Part shown: positions 43,784-53,420 of the stretch, in pieces | How the letters are laid out: each line of letters opens with the position of its first letter | Position numbering within the stretch: the first letter of the stretch is position 1 | Assembly (NCBI RefSeq): GCF_020423045.1 | Contig: NZ_CP081943.1 | Span: 310,001 to 374,000, forward strand | DNA length: 64,000 bases | Direction of reading: 5' to 3' | Source of the DNA: Pseudomonas sp. MM213 | GTDB lineage: Bacteria; Pseudomonadota; Gammaproteobacteria; Pseudomonadales; Pseudomonadaceae | The notes under the pieces: generated by a model | The model's input: only the letters and a program-made list of their open reading frames with translations | Told to the model about the DNA's origin: nothing | The model's database searches: none | Position numbers and translations under genes: made by a program

Positions 43784-45268
43784 ATGAACAGCGTCAGTGA
43801 TTTGAACAACGAAGCGGTGCTGCGATTCGGCCCTTATGCGTTTCACCTGCGGCAACGGCTGATCCTCGACGGGGACCGGCCGCTGCGCATGGGCGGGCGG
43901 GCCCTGGATATCTTGCAGGTGCTGGTCCAGCGCGCGGGCAACGTGGTCAGCAAGGACGAGCTCATCGCACTCGTCTGGCCGACTTCGGTGGTCGAGGAGA
44001 TCAACCTGCGCGTGCACATCGCCGCGCTGCGTCGCGCACTGGGCGACGGGCAGGACGGGCAGCGCTACATCGTCAACATTCCCCAGCGCGGTTATAGCTT
44101 TATCGCGTCCGTGCAGCGGGTGCCGGCGAGTACGCTGGCCTCGATCGAAACGGTTCAGAAACCTCAACACAATCTGCCCGCGCGCCTGTCGCCGGTGATC
44201 GGGCGCGATTCGCTGGTCGGCAGTCTGGTCCGCCAGTTACCGGTTCGGCGCCTCATGACCCTGACCGGTCCCGGCGGCATCGGCAAGACCACCGTGGCGT
44301 TGCGGGTGGCCGAACTGCTCTTGCAGCATTATCAGGATGGGGTCTGGCTGGTGGATCTGGCGGTGATCGATGACCCTGCGCAGGTGGTCGATCATCTGAC
44401 CCGGGCGCTTGAGCTGGGCGTCGGAACCACCCTGGAGACATGGGCGCAACGTCATGCGTTATTGGTGCTCGACAATTGCGAGCACCTGCTCGAACGCTGC
44501 CGGACACTGGTCGAGGACCTGCTGATGGCGGCGCCACGCCTGTCGATCCTGGTAACCAGTCGCGAGCCGCTCCAGGCGCAGGGGGAAACGGTCCAGCGTT
44601 TGCCGCCACTGGCGGTGCCTCCGGCTTCGGCGTTGCACAGTGTGGCCGAAGCGATGGGCTATTCGGCGGTGCAACTGTTCGTCAGCCGTGCCCGTGCTCG
44701 TCAGCAAGGCTTTGTGCTGCGCGAACAAGACCTCAAGGTCGTGCGCGAAATCTGTCGCCGGCTCGATGGTCTGCCCCTGGCCATCGAACTGGCGGCGGCG
44801 CAGATTGATGCGTTGGCGCTGGTGGGCCTGCAAGCTCAACTGGACAATTGTTTTCAGCTGCTGACCCAGGGCCGGCGCACCGCCGTGCCCCGGCATCAAA
44901 CCTTGAAAGCGGCGCTGGACTGGAGCTATGAGCAACTGAGCCCGCTGGAGCAAACCGTGTTGCAGCGCCTGTCGGTGTTCAAGATGGCCTTTACGCTGGA
45001 TGCCGCCATTGGCGTGATCAGTTGCGCGGCATTGCTGCCTGCCCGCTTGATTGAAGGGGTGGAAAGTCTGGCGCTCAAATCGTTGCTATCGCTGGAGCAG
45101 GGCGGCGGACTGGCCCGCTACCGTTTCCTCAACACCACCCGCACCTACGCCCTGGAGAAACTCGAGGGCAGTGGTGAATTGCGTACCGTTGAAATGCGTT
45201 ACGCCCGCTACATCAGCCGGGCGCGGTGGGTATCAAGCGGGCACGTGGCGCTGCAACTCGTCGAGTAA
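43784..45268 (+). CDS. winged-helix/STAND ATPase regulator, short form
   Basis: A 494-residue protein. An OmpR/CadC-type winged helix spans about 10-105 (LVQRAGNVVSKDELIALVWP; GQRYIVNIPQRGYSFIA), followed by a STAND-type ATPase domain with Walker A GPGGIGKTT near 162 and Walker B LLVLDNCEHLL near 227. It stops shortly after the ATPase/helical region; the paralogue next door (45233-48037) continues with over 400 residues of TPR-like repeats. Its last 12 codons overlap the end of that paralogue, tail to tail. It may be a truncated copy. Confidence 0.85.
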   Translation: MNSVSDLNNEAVLRFGPYAFHLRQRLILDGDRPLRMGGRALDILQVLVQRAGNVVSKDELIALVWPTSVVEEINLRVHIAALRRALGDGQDGQRYIVNIPQRGYSFIASVQRVPASTLASIETVQKPQHNLPARLSPVIGRDSLVGSLVRQLPVRRLMTLTGPGGIGKTTVALRVAELLLQHYQDGVWLVDLAVIDDPAQVVDHLTRALELGVGTTLETWAQRHALLVLDNCEHLLERCRTLVEDLLMAAPRLSILVTSREPLQAQGETVQRLPPLAVPPASALHSVAEAMGYSAVQLFVSRARARQQGFVLREQDLKVVREICRRLDGLPLAIELAAAQIDALALVGLQAQLDNCFQLLTQGRRTAVPRHQTLKAALDWSYEQLSPLEQTVLQRLSVFKMAFTLDAAIGVISCAALLPARLIEGVESLALKSLLSLEQGGGLARYRFLNTTRTYALEKLEGSGELRTVEMRYARYISRARWVSSGHVALQLVE

Positions 45269-48037
45269 CCGGCGGACTTTCGTCAGGTCCGGTGTGGCAA
45301 AACCTTCGGTGAACCGGTTGTAGATCGGTGCCAGCAGCGTATGGGCTTGCCGGTGCCGGCCCTGACGCTGCCAAAGCTGTGCCAGCGAGGTAGCGCTGCG
45401 CAGTTCCCAGGCCAGGGCGCCCTGATGGTTGGCGACGTTCAAGGCCCTGATCAGCAAGGCCTCGGCCGCGTCGGTGTTCAACGGGCACTCTTGCGCCAGA
45501 AGCGCCTCAGCCCTGGCTCGCAGGATCTCCGCCGTGTTCCAGCCCGCGATGCCGGTATCTGCCCGTTGTGACAAGTCGTCATCGACGAAACCGGTGTCCA
45601 GCGTCACCATGATGTCCTTGATCAACCCCTCGCCCGGCAGAAGGGAGGAGCGCAGCTCGGTGTGGTCGATCACCTGTGCGTAGTGCATGGCCCAGGTGTA
45701 GAACAGCAGCACCGAGTGCTTTTGCGCCTGTTCCAGCAGCAGTCGCAAGAGTTCGCGCGCGGTGCGGGTGTCGCCGTTGTAGTGGGCGATCAGGCAACCG
45801 GCCAGCGCCAGGGTGTAGCAGATGGACGTGCCGTGGTTGATCTGCATCGCGATGTCCAGCGCTTGCCGGGCGGTGCGCCACGCCTGTTCCGGCCGGCCTT
45901 GCAGCCAGAGGATGCGTGCCAGAATGGTCAGGGCGGCGACGCTCTGGTCGTACTGCACGCCAAAACCGTGGGTGAAGCGGTTGAGGTGGCCGCTCTGTGC
46001 CATGCGCTGCAGCACCTCTTCGGCATTCACCCGCGCCTGTTCCTGATTCCCGGCAAAGTGCAGCGCCAGCACCCGCAAACGGTGGGTGCTGAGGGACAAC
46101 ACTTCATCGCCGTGCAGCCCCAACCGGTCGAACTGCTGGCTCTGCTCCAGGGCCATTTGATAGTTGGCACAGCAGAGGTTGACCGCCATGTGCCCGGACA
46201 CCGCACGCAACTGACCGGCCACGTCGTTGCAGTGCCTGGCCAGCGTTCTGGCGCTGACGAAGGCCTCGACGGTTTCCGCCGTGCCACCATGGGTGTGGTA
46301 GCAGGCGCTGCCGAGGGCCAGCTTGAGGGCCATTTTCAGCCGAGGGCAGGGCTCGGGCGCGGCATCCAGCAGGGCCAGCGCCTTGCGCACATACACGCCG
46401 TGCTCCTTGAGCAGCGACATTTCCTGCCAGAGCGGCGTCGATGTCGCGGCCAGGCGGATCGCCAACGTCTGCGGCCCTTGTGCGTCCAAGCCCCAATCGA
46501 GGGCTGCGCGAATATCTTCCAGACTGCGTGCATAACGCTCGATCCACGTCGCCGTCGCGATCAGCTCCCAGTCCTGCTGGGCCTGATGCATCAAGGCCAG
46601 GCAACGCTCGGCGTGGCGTTCGCGGGTGCCCGGCAGGTCTGCGGCCTGGTCGAGTTTTTCCAGGGCGTAGCTGCGCGTGGTGTCGAGCAGGCGGTAGAAC
46701 ACTTCTTCGTCGCCGACCTCGACGTTCAGCAGCGACTTGGCCACCAGTTGTGTGATCGAGCCAAACACCTCACAGGGTTCGATATGTTCGCCGACGATCA
46801 CTGCTGCTGCCGACTCCAGGGTGAAGCCGCCTCTGAACACGCTCAGTCGGCGCAGGCAGGTTTGTTCGCAGGCACTCAGCAGTTCGAAACTCCAGTCCAA
46901 CGTGGCGCGCAAGGTTTGATGGCGACCCAAGGTGGTCTGGCAGCCTTGGGTGAGCAGGCGAAAACTGCCTTGCAGTTGCGTGAGCAAGCCGCCCACGCCG
47001 AGGCCGCCGACTTGCGCCGCCGCCAGTTCAATCGCCAGGGGAATACCGTCCAGGCGCCGGCAGATTTCAATCGCCAGCGGCAGCTCGTCATCGCGCAGTT
47101 CGAAACTGTCGTGGCTGGCCATCGCCCGTTCGACAAACAACTGCAAGGCCGAAAAGCTCAGGGCCTGCGCGCGGTCGAGCACGGCGATGGGCGGCGGGCA
47201 GTCCAGTGACTCAAGACGCTGAACGAACTCGCCTTCGGCCCGCAGGCTCTCGCGGCTGGTGGTCAGGATGTGCACGTCGGGCGCGGCGCGCAGGATGCTT
47301 TCGCTCAACACGGCGATGGCGTCGAGCAGGTGTTCGCAGTTGTCGATCACCAGCAACATCTGCCGGTCGCGCAAAAATGCGGGGAGGCCGCTCATCGGGT
47401 CGGTGTCATGCAACGACAGTTCGAGCAGCGTCGCCAGATGCGCGCTGATCATCGAGGGGTCGTTGATCGGCGCCAGGTCCAGCAGACGAATGCCATCGCG
47501 GTAGCGCCCGATCAATTGCTCGGCAACGCGCAGGGCCACGGTGGTTTTGCCGATGCCGCCGGGACCGACCAGCGTAATGAAGCGCTGGCGTGACAACTGG
47601 ACCACCAGGCTGTCGACGAGGGCCTGGCGACCGATCATGCGTGTACGCCGTACGGGCAGGTTGTGGCCGTTCGGTGCGGGGGCTTCATTCGCCGGATGTT
47701 GCTCGATGTGCTCCAAAGAGAACGGCGCGACAAAGCTGTAGCCGCGCTGGGCCACGGTGACGATGTATCGCTGGCCGTTCTGGCCGTCGCCGAGGGCTTT
47801 GCGCAACGCCGCCATGTGCACCCGCAGGTTGATGTCTTCGACAACGCTTTTGGGCCAGACCCCGGCGATCAGTTCCTGTTTGCTGACCACATTTCCGGCG
47901 TGTTCCAGAAGGATCAACAGAATATCCATGGCACGCCGACCCAGGCGCAGGGGCTGGTCGGCCTCCATCACCAGGCGTTGTCCGGGATAGATCCGGTAAG
48001 GGCCGAAATGGATGGCCTGTTCGGGGGAAAGGGTCAA
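45233..48037 (-). CDS. winged-helix/STAND ATPase regulator with TPR-like C-terminal half
   Basis: A 934-residue protein. Start is TTG at 48037 with AGGAG 7 bases upstream. Winged helix about 10-105, ATPase domain with GPGGIGKTT near 160 and LLVIDNCEHLL, and helical TPR-like repeats from about 520 to the end. Such proteins are ligand-gated transcription activators related to the MalT/LuxR-STAND class, but with an OmpR-type DNA-binding domain. Divergent from the flavodoxin-hydrolase-catalase genes, so it may regulate them. The 21-base element at 48236 lies between. Confidence 0.9.
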   Translation of the reverse strand: MTLSPEQAIHFGPYRIYPGQRLVMEADQPLRLGRRAMDILLILLEHAGNVVSKQELIAGVWPKSVVEDINLRVHMAALRKALGDGQNGQRYIVTVAQRGYSFVAPFSLEHIEQHPANEAPAPNGHNLPVRRTRMIGRQALVDSLVVQLSRQRFITLVGPGGIGKTTVALRVAEQLIGRYRDGIRLLDLAPINDPSMISAHLATLLELSLHDTDPMSGLPAFLRDRQMLLVIDNCEHLLDAIAVLSESILRAAPDVHILTTSRESLRAEGEFVQRLESLDCPPPIAVLDRAQALSFSALQLFVERAMASHDSFELRDDELPLAIEICRRLDGIPLAIELAAAQVGGLGVGGLLTQLQGSFRLLTQGCQTTLGRHQTLRATLDWSFELLSACEQTCLRRLSVFRGGFTLESAAAVIVGEHIEPCEVFGSITQLVAKSLLNVEVGDEEVFYRLLDTTRSYALEKLDQAADLPGTRERHAERCLALMHQAQQDWELIATATWIERYARSLEDIRAALDWGLDAQGPQTLAIRLAATSTPLWQEMSLLKEHGVYVRKALALLDAAPEPCPRLKMALKLALGSACYHTHGGTAETVEAFVSARTLARHCNDVAGQLRAVSGHMAVNLCCANYQMALEQSQQFDRLGLHGDEVLSLSTHRLRVLALHFAGNQEQARVNAEEVLQRMAQSGHLNRFTHGFGVQYDQSVAALTILARILWLQGRPEQAWRTARQALDIAMQINHGTSICYTLALAGCLIAHYNGDTRTARELLRLLLEQAQKHSVLLFYTWAMHYAQVIDHTELRSSLLPGEGLIKDIMVTLDTGFVDDDLSQRADTGIAGWNTAEILRARAEALLAQECPLNTDAAEALLIRALNVANHQGALAWELRSATSLAQLWQRQGRHRQAHTLLAPIYNRFTEGFATPDLTKVRRLLDELQRHVPA

Positions 48038-48235
48038 CGGGTCACTCCTGCTTGCAGCCGTCTGGTACGCGGTTACCGAGCATATTCGTCAGGTTTGTTC
48101 ATTCGCGCAATGCGCTGGCCAACTGACTGCCGGGTGTTCACTTGGACTGCCGGTTTACGATCCTCCCTGTTCTTTGCGTTTTTACTGGGCGCGGCGCTTG
48201 TGTAGAAGGCGCCGGGGCTTTTGGCGCGCCAGGGA

Positions 48236-48256
48236 AAATTAACAACGTTTAACTCG
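48236..48256 (+). promoter_or_regulatory. 21-base shared element, copy 1
   Basis: Contains the near-dyad TTAACAACGTTTAA. The full 21 bases recur exactly, in reverse orientation, at 52249-52269. It lies in the divergent region between the 934-residue regulator (198 bases from its start) and the flavodoxin gene (188 bases). Candidate operator of a shared regulator; see findings. Confidence 0.55.
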
Positions 48257-48306
48257 TCCTACGTCCGGTCTACGCCCAAAACTCCAGCACCGCAACTGCT
48301 CAAACT

Positions 48307-48397
48307 GTAGGAGCCGGCTTGCTGGCGATTGCGGTATTTCAGCCGAAGTTGTCGGCGATGGGTACATCGCAATCGTCAGCAAGCCGGCTCCTACAGG
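48307..48397. repeat. REP pair
   Basis: GTAGGAGCCGGCTTGCTGGCGATTG ... CAATCGTCAGCAAGCCGGCTCCTAC, about 91 bases, between the shared element and the flavodoxin start. Confidence 0.93.
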
Positions 48398-48444
48398 GGG
48401 AGCCGTGTTGTGAAAAGGGATTTATTTGTCATGAGGACGCCGGA

Positions 48445-49020
48445 ATGAGCAACGTGGTGGTGGTCTATCACAGTGGCTACGGGCACACACGGGTCATGGC
48501 CGAAGCCGTGGCCCAAGGTGTGGAGCGGCACCTGGGCAGTACCTGCCAGCTGATTTCGGTCGAGGACGTGGATCAGCACTGGGACCGTTTGCACAACGCC
48601 GACGCGATCATATTCGGTGCGCCGACCTACATGGGCAGCGCCTCGGCACGCTTCAAGGGGTTCATGGAAGCCACGGCGGCGTTCTACCTGACCCAACCCT
48701 GGCGCGACAAACTCGCGGCGGGCTTCACCAATTCCGGCAGCCTGTGTGGCGACAAACTCAACACCTTGCTGCAGATGGCGGTGTTCGCCGCGCAGCATTC
48801 GATGATCTGGGTCGGCCTCGACCTGCTGCCGGCACGCTCCGGCACCGGCGTGTTCGACGGGCAGCTCAATCGCCTCGGCAGTTCGCTGGGCGCCATGGCG
48901 CAGTCGAATGTCGAACAGTCCCCCGAATTCGCACCGCCCCCGGAAGATCGCTGCACCGCCGCGCACCTGGGTGAACGCGTGGCGCGGCTGGCTGAACGCC
49001 TGAGCCACTCACCGGTTTGA
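48445..49020 (+). CDS. flavodoxin / NAD(P)H:quinone oxidoreductase-like protein
   Basis: A 191-residue flavodoxin-fold protein; GAGGACG upstream of ATG 48445. FMN-binding loop [15 protein letters not shown] at 9-23 and [20 protein letters not shown] near 68. Related to WrbA-type quinone reductases that guard against redox stress. It is followed by an alpha/beta hydrolase (31 bases) and a catalase, suggesting a shared stress-response transcript. Confidence 0.88.
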   Translation: MSNVVVVYHSGYGHTRVMAEAVAQGVERHLGSTCQLISVEDVDQHWDRLHNADAIIFGAPTYMGSASARFKGFMEATAAFYLTQPWRDKLAAGFTNSGSLCGDKLNTLLQMAVFAAQHSMIWVGLDLLPARSGTGVFDGQLNRLGSSLGAMAQSNVEQSPEFAPPPEDRCTAAHLGERVARLAERLSHSPV

Positions 49021-49051
49021 ATCACCCCCAACCCTCCTGAGGAAACATCGC

Positions 49052-49876
49052 ATGAGCACGTTCACCACCCGAGACGGCACCGAGATTTATTACAAGGATT
49101 GGGGCACCGGCCAGCCCATCGTCTTCAGCCACGGTTGGCCGCTGAACGCCGACAGCTGGGAATCGCAGATGATCTTCCTCGCCTCCAAAGGCTACCGGGT
49201 GATCGCCCACGACCGTCGCGGCCATGGCCGTTCCAGTCAGCCGTGGACCGGCAACGACATGGACACCTACGCCGATGACCTGGCGCAGTTGATCGAACGG
49301 CTAGACCTGAAAGACGCCGTGCTGTTCGGTTTCTCCACCGGCGGTGGTGAAGTGGCGCGCTACATCGGTCGCCACGGCACCGGGCGCGTGGCCAAGGCCG
49401 GGCTGATTTCAGCGGTGCCGCCCCTGATGCTCAAGACCGAAGCCAACCCCGGTGGCCTGCCGATCGAGGTGTTTGACGGTATTCGTCAGGCGTCCCTGGT
49501 CGACCGTTCGCAGCTGTACATCGACCTCGCCAGCGGTCCGTTCTTCGGCTTCAACAAACCGGACGCCAAACCGTCGCAAGGCATGATCGACTGGTTCTGG
49601 ATGCAAGGCATGACCTCCGGTCACAAGAACGCTTATGACTGCATCAAAGCGTTCTCCGAAACCGACTTCACCGAAGACCTGAAGAAATTCGACATCCCCA
49701 CGCTGGTGGTGCACGGCGACGCGGACCAGGTGGTGCCGATCGAGGCCGCCGGCATTGCTTCGGCAAAACTGGTCAAGGGGTCTACGCTGAAGGTCTACCC
49801 CGGCGCGCCCCATGGCCTGACTGATACCCACAAGGATCAGCTCAACGCTGATCTGCTGGCGTTCCTCAAGGGTTGA
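49052..49876 (+). CDS. alpha/beta hydrolase (non-heme chloroperoxidase-like)
   Basis: A 274-residue enzyme with GAGGAAAC upstream. Oxyanion region [20 protein letters not shown], nucleophile elbow GFSTGGGE near 97, catalytic Asp in [13 protein letters not shown] and His in [10 protein letters not shown]. This is the cofactor-free haloperoxidase/esterase/arylesterase group; perhydrolase activity is incidental in many members. The setting next to catalase fits an oxidative context. Confidence 0.93.
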   Translation: MSTFTTRDGTEIYYKDWGTGQPIVFSHGWPLNADSWESQMIFLASKGYRVIAHDRRGHGRSSQPWTGNDMDTYADDLAQLIERLDLKDAVLFGFSTGGGEVARYIGRHGTGRVAKAGLISAVPPLMLKTEANPGGLPIEVFDGIRQASLVDRSQLYIDLASGPFFGFNKPDAKPSQGMIDWFWMQGMTSGHKNAYDCIKAFSETDFTEDLKKFDIPTLVVHGDADQVVPIEAAGIASAKLVKGSTLKVYPGAPHGLTDTHKDQLNADLLAFLKG

Positions 49877-49948
49877 TGTGCCCACGGCGCGGGCGTAGAT
49901 CCGCGCCGTTCTCGCTCCTGATGAGCCGAATCCTTCGAGAACCTGACC

Positions 49949-51391
49949 ATGAAAAAGCTGACCAACGCCACCGGGGCACCGGTGGCCGACAACTTCAATA
50001 TCCAGACCGCCGGCCCCCGTGGACCGGCGCTCTTGCAAGACATCTGGTTGCTGGAAAAACTCGCCCACTTCGACCGCGAATTGATCCCGGAACGGCGCAT
50101 GCACGCCAAGGGTGCGGGCGCCTACGGCACCTTCACCGTCACCCATGACATCACCCGTTATACAAAAGCCAGCATCTTCAGCTCGGTGGGCAAGCAAACG
50201 CCGCTGTTCGTGCGTTTTTCCTCGGTGGCCGGCGAACGCGGCGCGGCGGATGCCGAGCGTGATATCCGTGGCTTCGCGGTGAAGTTCTACACCGACGAAG
50301 GCAACTGGGACATTGTCGGCAACAACACACCGGTGTTTTTCTTCCGCGACCCGCTGCGTTTCTCCGACCTCAACCACGTGGTCAAACGCGACCCGCGCAC
50401 CGGTCTGCGCAACGCCACCAGCAACTGGGACTTCTGGACCCTGCTGCCCGAGGCGCTGCACCAGGTGACCATCGTGATGAGCGATCGCGGGATTCCCACC
50501 AGCTTCCGTCACATGCACGGCTTCGGCAGTCACACCTTCAGCCTGATCGACCGCGACAACAAACGGGTATGGGTGAAGTTTCATTTTGTCTGCCAGCAAG
50601 GCATCGAAAACCTCTCGGACGCCGAGGCCGAAGCGGTGGTCGGCAAGGACCGCGAAAGCAATCTGCGCGACCTTTACGAAGTCATCGAGCAGGGCAACTT
50701 CCCGCGCTGGAAATTGTGCATTCAGGTGATGGAGGAAGAACAGGCGCTCAACTATCGGCACAACCCGTTCGACTTGACCAAGGTATGGCCGCACGCTGAA
50801 TTCCCGCTGATTGAAGTGGGCGTCATGGAGCTCAATCGCAACGCCGAAAACCACTTTGCCGAAATCGAACAGGCAGCGTTTTCGCCGGCCAACGTGGTGC
50901 CGGGGGTGAGTTTTTCACCGGACCGCATGCTCCAGGCGCGGCTGTTTTCCTATGGTGATGCCCAGCGTTATCGCCTCGGCGTGAACTTCAACCACATCCC
51001 GGTCAACGCGCCGCGCTGCCCGGCGCACAGCTACCACCGCGACGGCGCCATGCGCACCGACGGCAACCTCGGCGGTACCGCCAGTTACTTCCCGAACAGT
51101 GTCGGTGAATGGCAGGACTCGCCGGAACTGGCCGAGCCGCCGCTGCCGCTGGAAGGCTTTGCCCAGCATTATGATCATCGGTTGGAAGAGGATCATTACG
51201 AGCAGCCGGGTAACCTGTTTCGACTGCTCGATCCGGCGCGCAAGCAGTTGCTGTTCGACAACACCGCACGTGCCATGAACGGCGTGCCGCAGGCGATCCG
51301 CCAGCGTCATATCGACAACTGCACCAAGGCCGATCCGGCGTACGGATTTGGCGTGGCCGAGGCGTTGGAGCGGTTGGTGTCGTTAGGGTAA
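49949..51391 (+). CDS. heme catalase, small-subunit (clade 3) type
   Basis: A 480-residue monofunctional catalase of normal length. Active-site His in [12 protein letters not shown] near 50, Asn in [13 protein letters not shown] near 130, and the heme-Tyr region [14 protein letters not shown] near 330. It resembles P. aeruginosa KatA over its whole length. No signal peptide, so cytoplasmic. It follows the hydrolase by 72 bases and ends directly at a REP array. Confidence 0.96.
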   Translation: MKKLTNATGAPVADNFNIQTAGPRGPALLQDIWLLEKLAHFDRELIPERRMHAKGAGAYGTFTVTHDITRYTKASIFSSVGKQTPLFVRFSSVAGERGAADAERDIRGFAVKFYTDEGNWDIVGNNTPVFFFRDPLRFSDLNHVVKRDPRTGLRNATSNWDFWTLLPEALHQVTIVMSDRGIPTSFRHMHGFGSHTFSLIDRDNKRVWVKFHFVCQQGIENLSDAEAEAVVGKDRESNLRDLYEVIEQGNFPRWKLCIQVMEEEQALNYRHNPFDLTKVWPHAEFPLIEVGVMELNRNAENHFAEIEQAAFSPANVVPGVSFSPDRMLQARLFSYGDAQRYRLGVNFNHIPVNAPRCPAHSYHRDGAMRTDGNLGGTASYFPNSVGEWQDSPELAEPPLPLEGFAQHYDHRLEEDHYEQPGNLFRLLDPARKQLLFDNTARAMNGVPQAIRQRHIDNCTKADPAYGFGVAEALERLVSLG

Positions 51392-51392
51392 A

Positions 51393-51787
51393 AGGCGGCA
51401 GGCTTGCCGGCGATGGCGCCCGTGAAATCGCCATCGCCGGCAAGCCGGGCTCCTACAGGTTTTGCGTAATCTCCAAATCCCGAACACCCCACAATCCCTT
51501 GTAGGAGCCGGCTTGCCGGCGATGGCGCCCACGAAATCGCCATCGCCGGCAAGCCGGACTCCTACAGGTTTTGCGTCATCCCCAAATCCCGAACACCCCA
51601 CAATCCCTTGTAGGAGCCGGCTTGCCGGCGATGGCGTCCACGAAATCGCCATCGCCGGCAAGCCGGACTCCTACAGGTTTTGCGTCATCCCCAAATCCCG
51701 AACACCCCCACAATCCCTGTAGGAGCCGGCTTGCTGGCGATGGCGTCCGTAAAATCGCCATCGCCAGCAAGCCAGGCTCCTACAGGT
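51393..51787. repeat. tandem array of four REP pairs
   Basis: Units start at about 51393 (left end eroded, joined to the catalase stop), 51501, 51610 and 51719; period 109 bases. Spacers between units are almost identical (GGTTTTGCGT(A/C)ATC, CCCGAACACCCC, CAATCCC). The last unit overlaps the stop codon of the AraC gene. The spacer differs from that of the array at 10298, so each array grew on its own. Confidence 0.95.
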
Positions 51788-52196
51788 TGACGCGTGGAAG
51801 CGCGCGCACGGCTCGGCAGCGCCAGGCGAATGGGTTGATGCCTTCGCTGCGGGTGAAGATGTGGCAGAAGTGCGCTTGATCGCAGAAGCCGCATTCGAGG
51901 CTGATTTGCGTGAGGCTCAGGTCGGTGTTCTGGATCAGTTGCTTGGCCCGGGCGATGCGTTGGTGGCGAATCCAGTCTTGCGGCGAGAGGCCGGTGCTGC
52001 ACTTGAATGCGCGGGAGAAATGACTGCGCGAGAGGGCGCAGGCGCGTGCCAGTTCGGTCACTTCGACGGTTTCACCGAGGCGTTCGAGGATCAGTTGCTT
52101 GACCAGGCTTTCGCGCCACGGGGTCAGGCCGCCGGTGGTTTTCTTTCGCGTTTCAGTGGCAGTCGCGCGGGCGACGTTTTGCTGAGAATGAGCCAT
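51780..52196 (-). CDS. AraC-family regulator, DNA-binding domain only
   Basis: A 138-residue protein consisting of little more than the AraC HTH domain (VTELARACALSRSHFSRAFK near 48-67; LTQISLECGFCDQAHFCHIF near 95-114). Short single-domain AraC proteins of this kind occur in Pseudomonas. The TAG stop at 51780-51782 is built from the CTCCTACAG end of a REP unit, so the C-terminus may have been trimmed or set by that repeat. Divergent from the metallo-beta-lactamase-fold gene, with the shared 21-base element 53 bases upstream. Confidence 0.88.
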   Translation of the reverse strand: MAHSQQNVARATATETRKKTTGGLTPWRESLVKQLILERLGETVEVTELARACALSRSHFSRAFKCSTGLSPQDWIRHQRIARAKQLIQNTDLSLTQISLECGFCDQAHFCHIFTRSEGINPFAWRCRAVRALPRVNL

Positions 52197-52248
52197 GACA
52201 AATGTCCGTTTCGGTGAGCTTCATTCTTGGTCGCGGGGCTCTGGCAGG

Positions 52249-52269
52249 CGAGTTAAACGTTGTTAATTT
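52249..52269 (-). promoter_or_regulatory. 21-base shared element, copy 2
   Basis: Exact reverse complement of the element at 48236-48256. It lies between the AraC gene (53 bases from its start) and the metallo-beta-lactamase-fold gene (137 bases from its start). Confidence 0.55.
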
Positions 52270-52405
52270 CGCCGATGCGCAGTGGTGGCCAACAGCGCTG
52301 ACTCAGCACATGGCTGCAATTTTTGCGGTGCCGGGCGAGGCATGATCGACGTCTTGTGGCGGGCCTGTGCATGGCCGCTCTTCTGACTTGATCAAGGGTG
52401 ACGGC

Positions 52406-53389
52406 ATGAAACATTCTCTGGTTGGCGCGTTGGGCCTCGCGGTGGCGTTGGCGTCCGGAATCTCCTCGGCTCAGGCACCGGCACAGGTCGGCACCCAGGT
52501 GCCGGGCTACTTCCGCCTGGCGGTGGGCGACTTTGAGGTGACGGCGCTGTTCGACGGCTACAACGACCTGTCGCCCAAACTGCTAAAGGGCCTGACCCAA
52601 AGCCAGATCCGCGCACTGCTGGCCCGTCGCTCGATTGAAACGCCGGGGGTGCAGACTGCGTTCAACGCCTTCCTGATCAACACCGGCAAGCAATTGATCC
52701 TGGTGGATACCGGCGCCGGTCAATGCATCGGTGCGACGGCGGGCATGCTCTCGGACAACATGAAAGCCGCCGGTTACGAGCCTTCGCAGGTCGACACGAT
52801 TCTGTTGACCCACCTGCACCTGGACCATGTGTGCGGATTGGTCGATGGCCAGCAGAAACCGGTTTTTGCCAACGCCACGGTCTACGCCGCGAAGGCCGAA
52901 GCCGATTACTGGCTTGATCCTCAGGCGCTGGCCAAAGCTCCCGAGGGCGCCAAGCCGTATTTCAAAATCGCCCAGGACTCCACCGCACCGTACGTCGCGG
53001 CGGGACGTTTCAAGACGTTCGACGCCGGTCAGTCGCCTGTGCCGGGAGTTGAGGCCACGCTGGAAGCCGGGCACACGCCGGGCAGCACGACGTACCGCTT
53101 CACCTCTCAAGGGCAGAGCATTTTGTTCATGGGCGATTTGGTGCATAACCTCGCGGTGCAGTTCTTGCACCCGGAAGTCTCGATCGGCTTTGACGTCAAC
53201 AGTCAGCAAGCGATCAAAAGCCGCGCCAAGGTGTTCAGCGATGCAGCCGCCGGTAAAACCTGGGTGACGGCAGCGCATTTGCCGTTTCCGGGCATTGGCC
53301 ATATCGCCGCAGAGGGTAAGCATTTTCAATGGGTGCCGGTCGAATACGGTCCTTATAAACGTGCGGCGAAAGTACCGCTGATCGAGTAA
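52406..53389 (+). CDS. secreted metallo-beta-lactamase-fold hydrolase
   Basis: A 327-residue protein. ATG 52406 (AAGGGTGACGG upstream) starts a signal peptide of about 25 residues ending ISSAQA. Metal motif THLHLDHVCGL near 138, further His in EAGHTPGSTTYRF and GDLVHNLAVQF, and AAHLPFPGIGHI near 297. This is the periplasmic MBL group related to quorum-quenching lactonases and methyl parathion hydrolase. Substrate unknown. Divergent from the AraC gene; a LysR gene follows 31 bases later. Confidence 0.9.
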   Translation: MKHSLVGALGLAVALASGISSAQAPAQVGTQVPGYFRLAVGDFEVTALFDGYNDLSPKLLKGLTQSQIRALLARRSIETPGVQTAFNAFLINTGKQLILVDTGAGQCIGATAGMLSDNMKAAGYEPSQVDTILLTHLHLDHVCGLVDGQQKPVFANATVYAAKAEADYWLDPQALAKAPEGAKPYFKIAQDSTAPYVAAGRFKTFDAGQSPVPGVEATLEAGHTPGSTTYRFTSQGQSILFMGDLVHNLAVQFLHPEVSIGFDVNSQQAIKSRAKVFSDAAAGKTWVTAAHLPFPGIGHIAAEGKHFQWVPVEYGPYKRAAKVPLIE

Positions 53390-53420
53390 AGTCCGACGCA
53401 TTCACAAGGGAGCCGTGCCA

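Noticed and set aside
45662..47209. A 515-residue plus-strand frame inside the 934-residue regulator gene
   Set aside because: Antisense shadow; low-complexity Gln/Arg/Val composition and no start signals.
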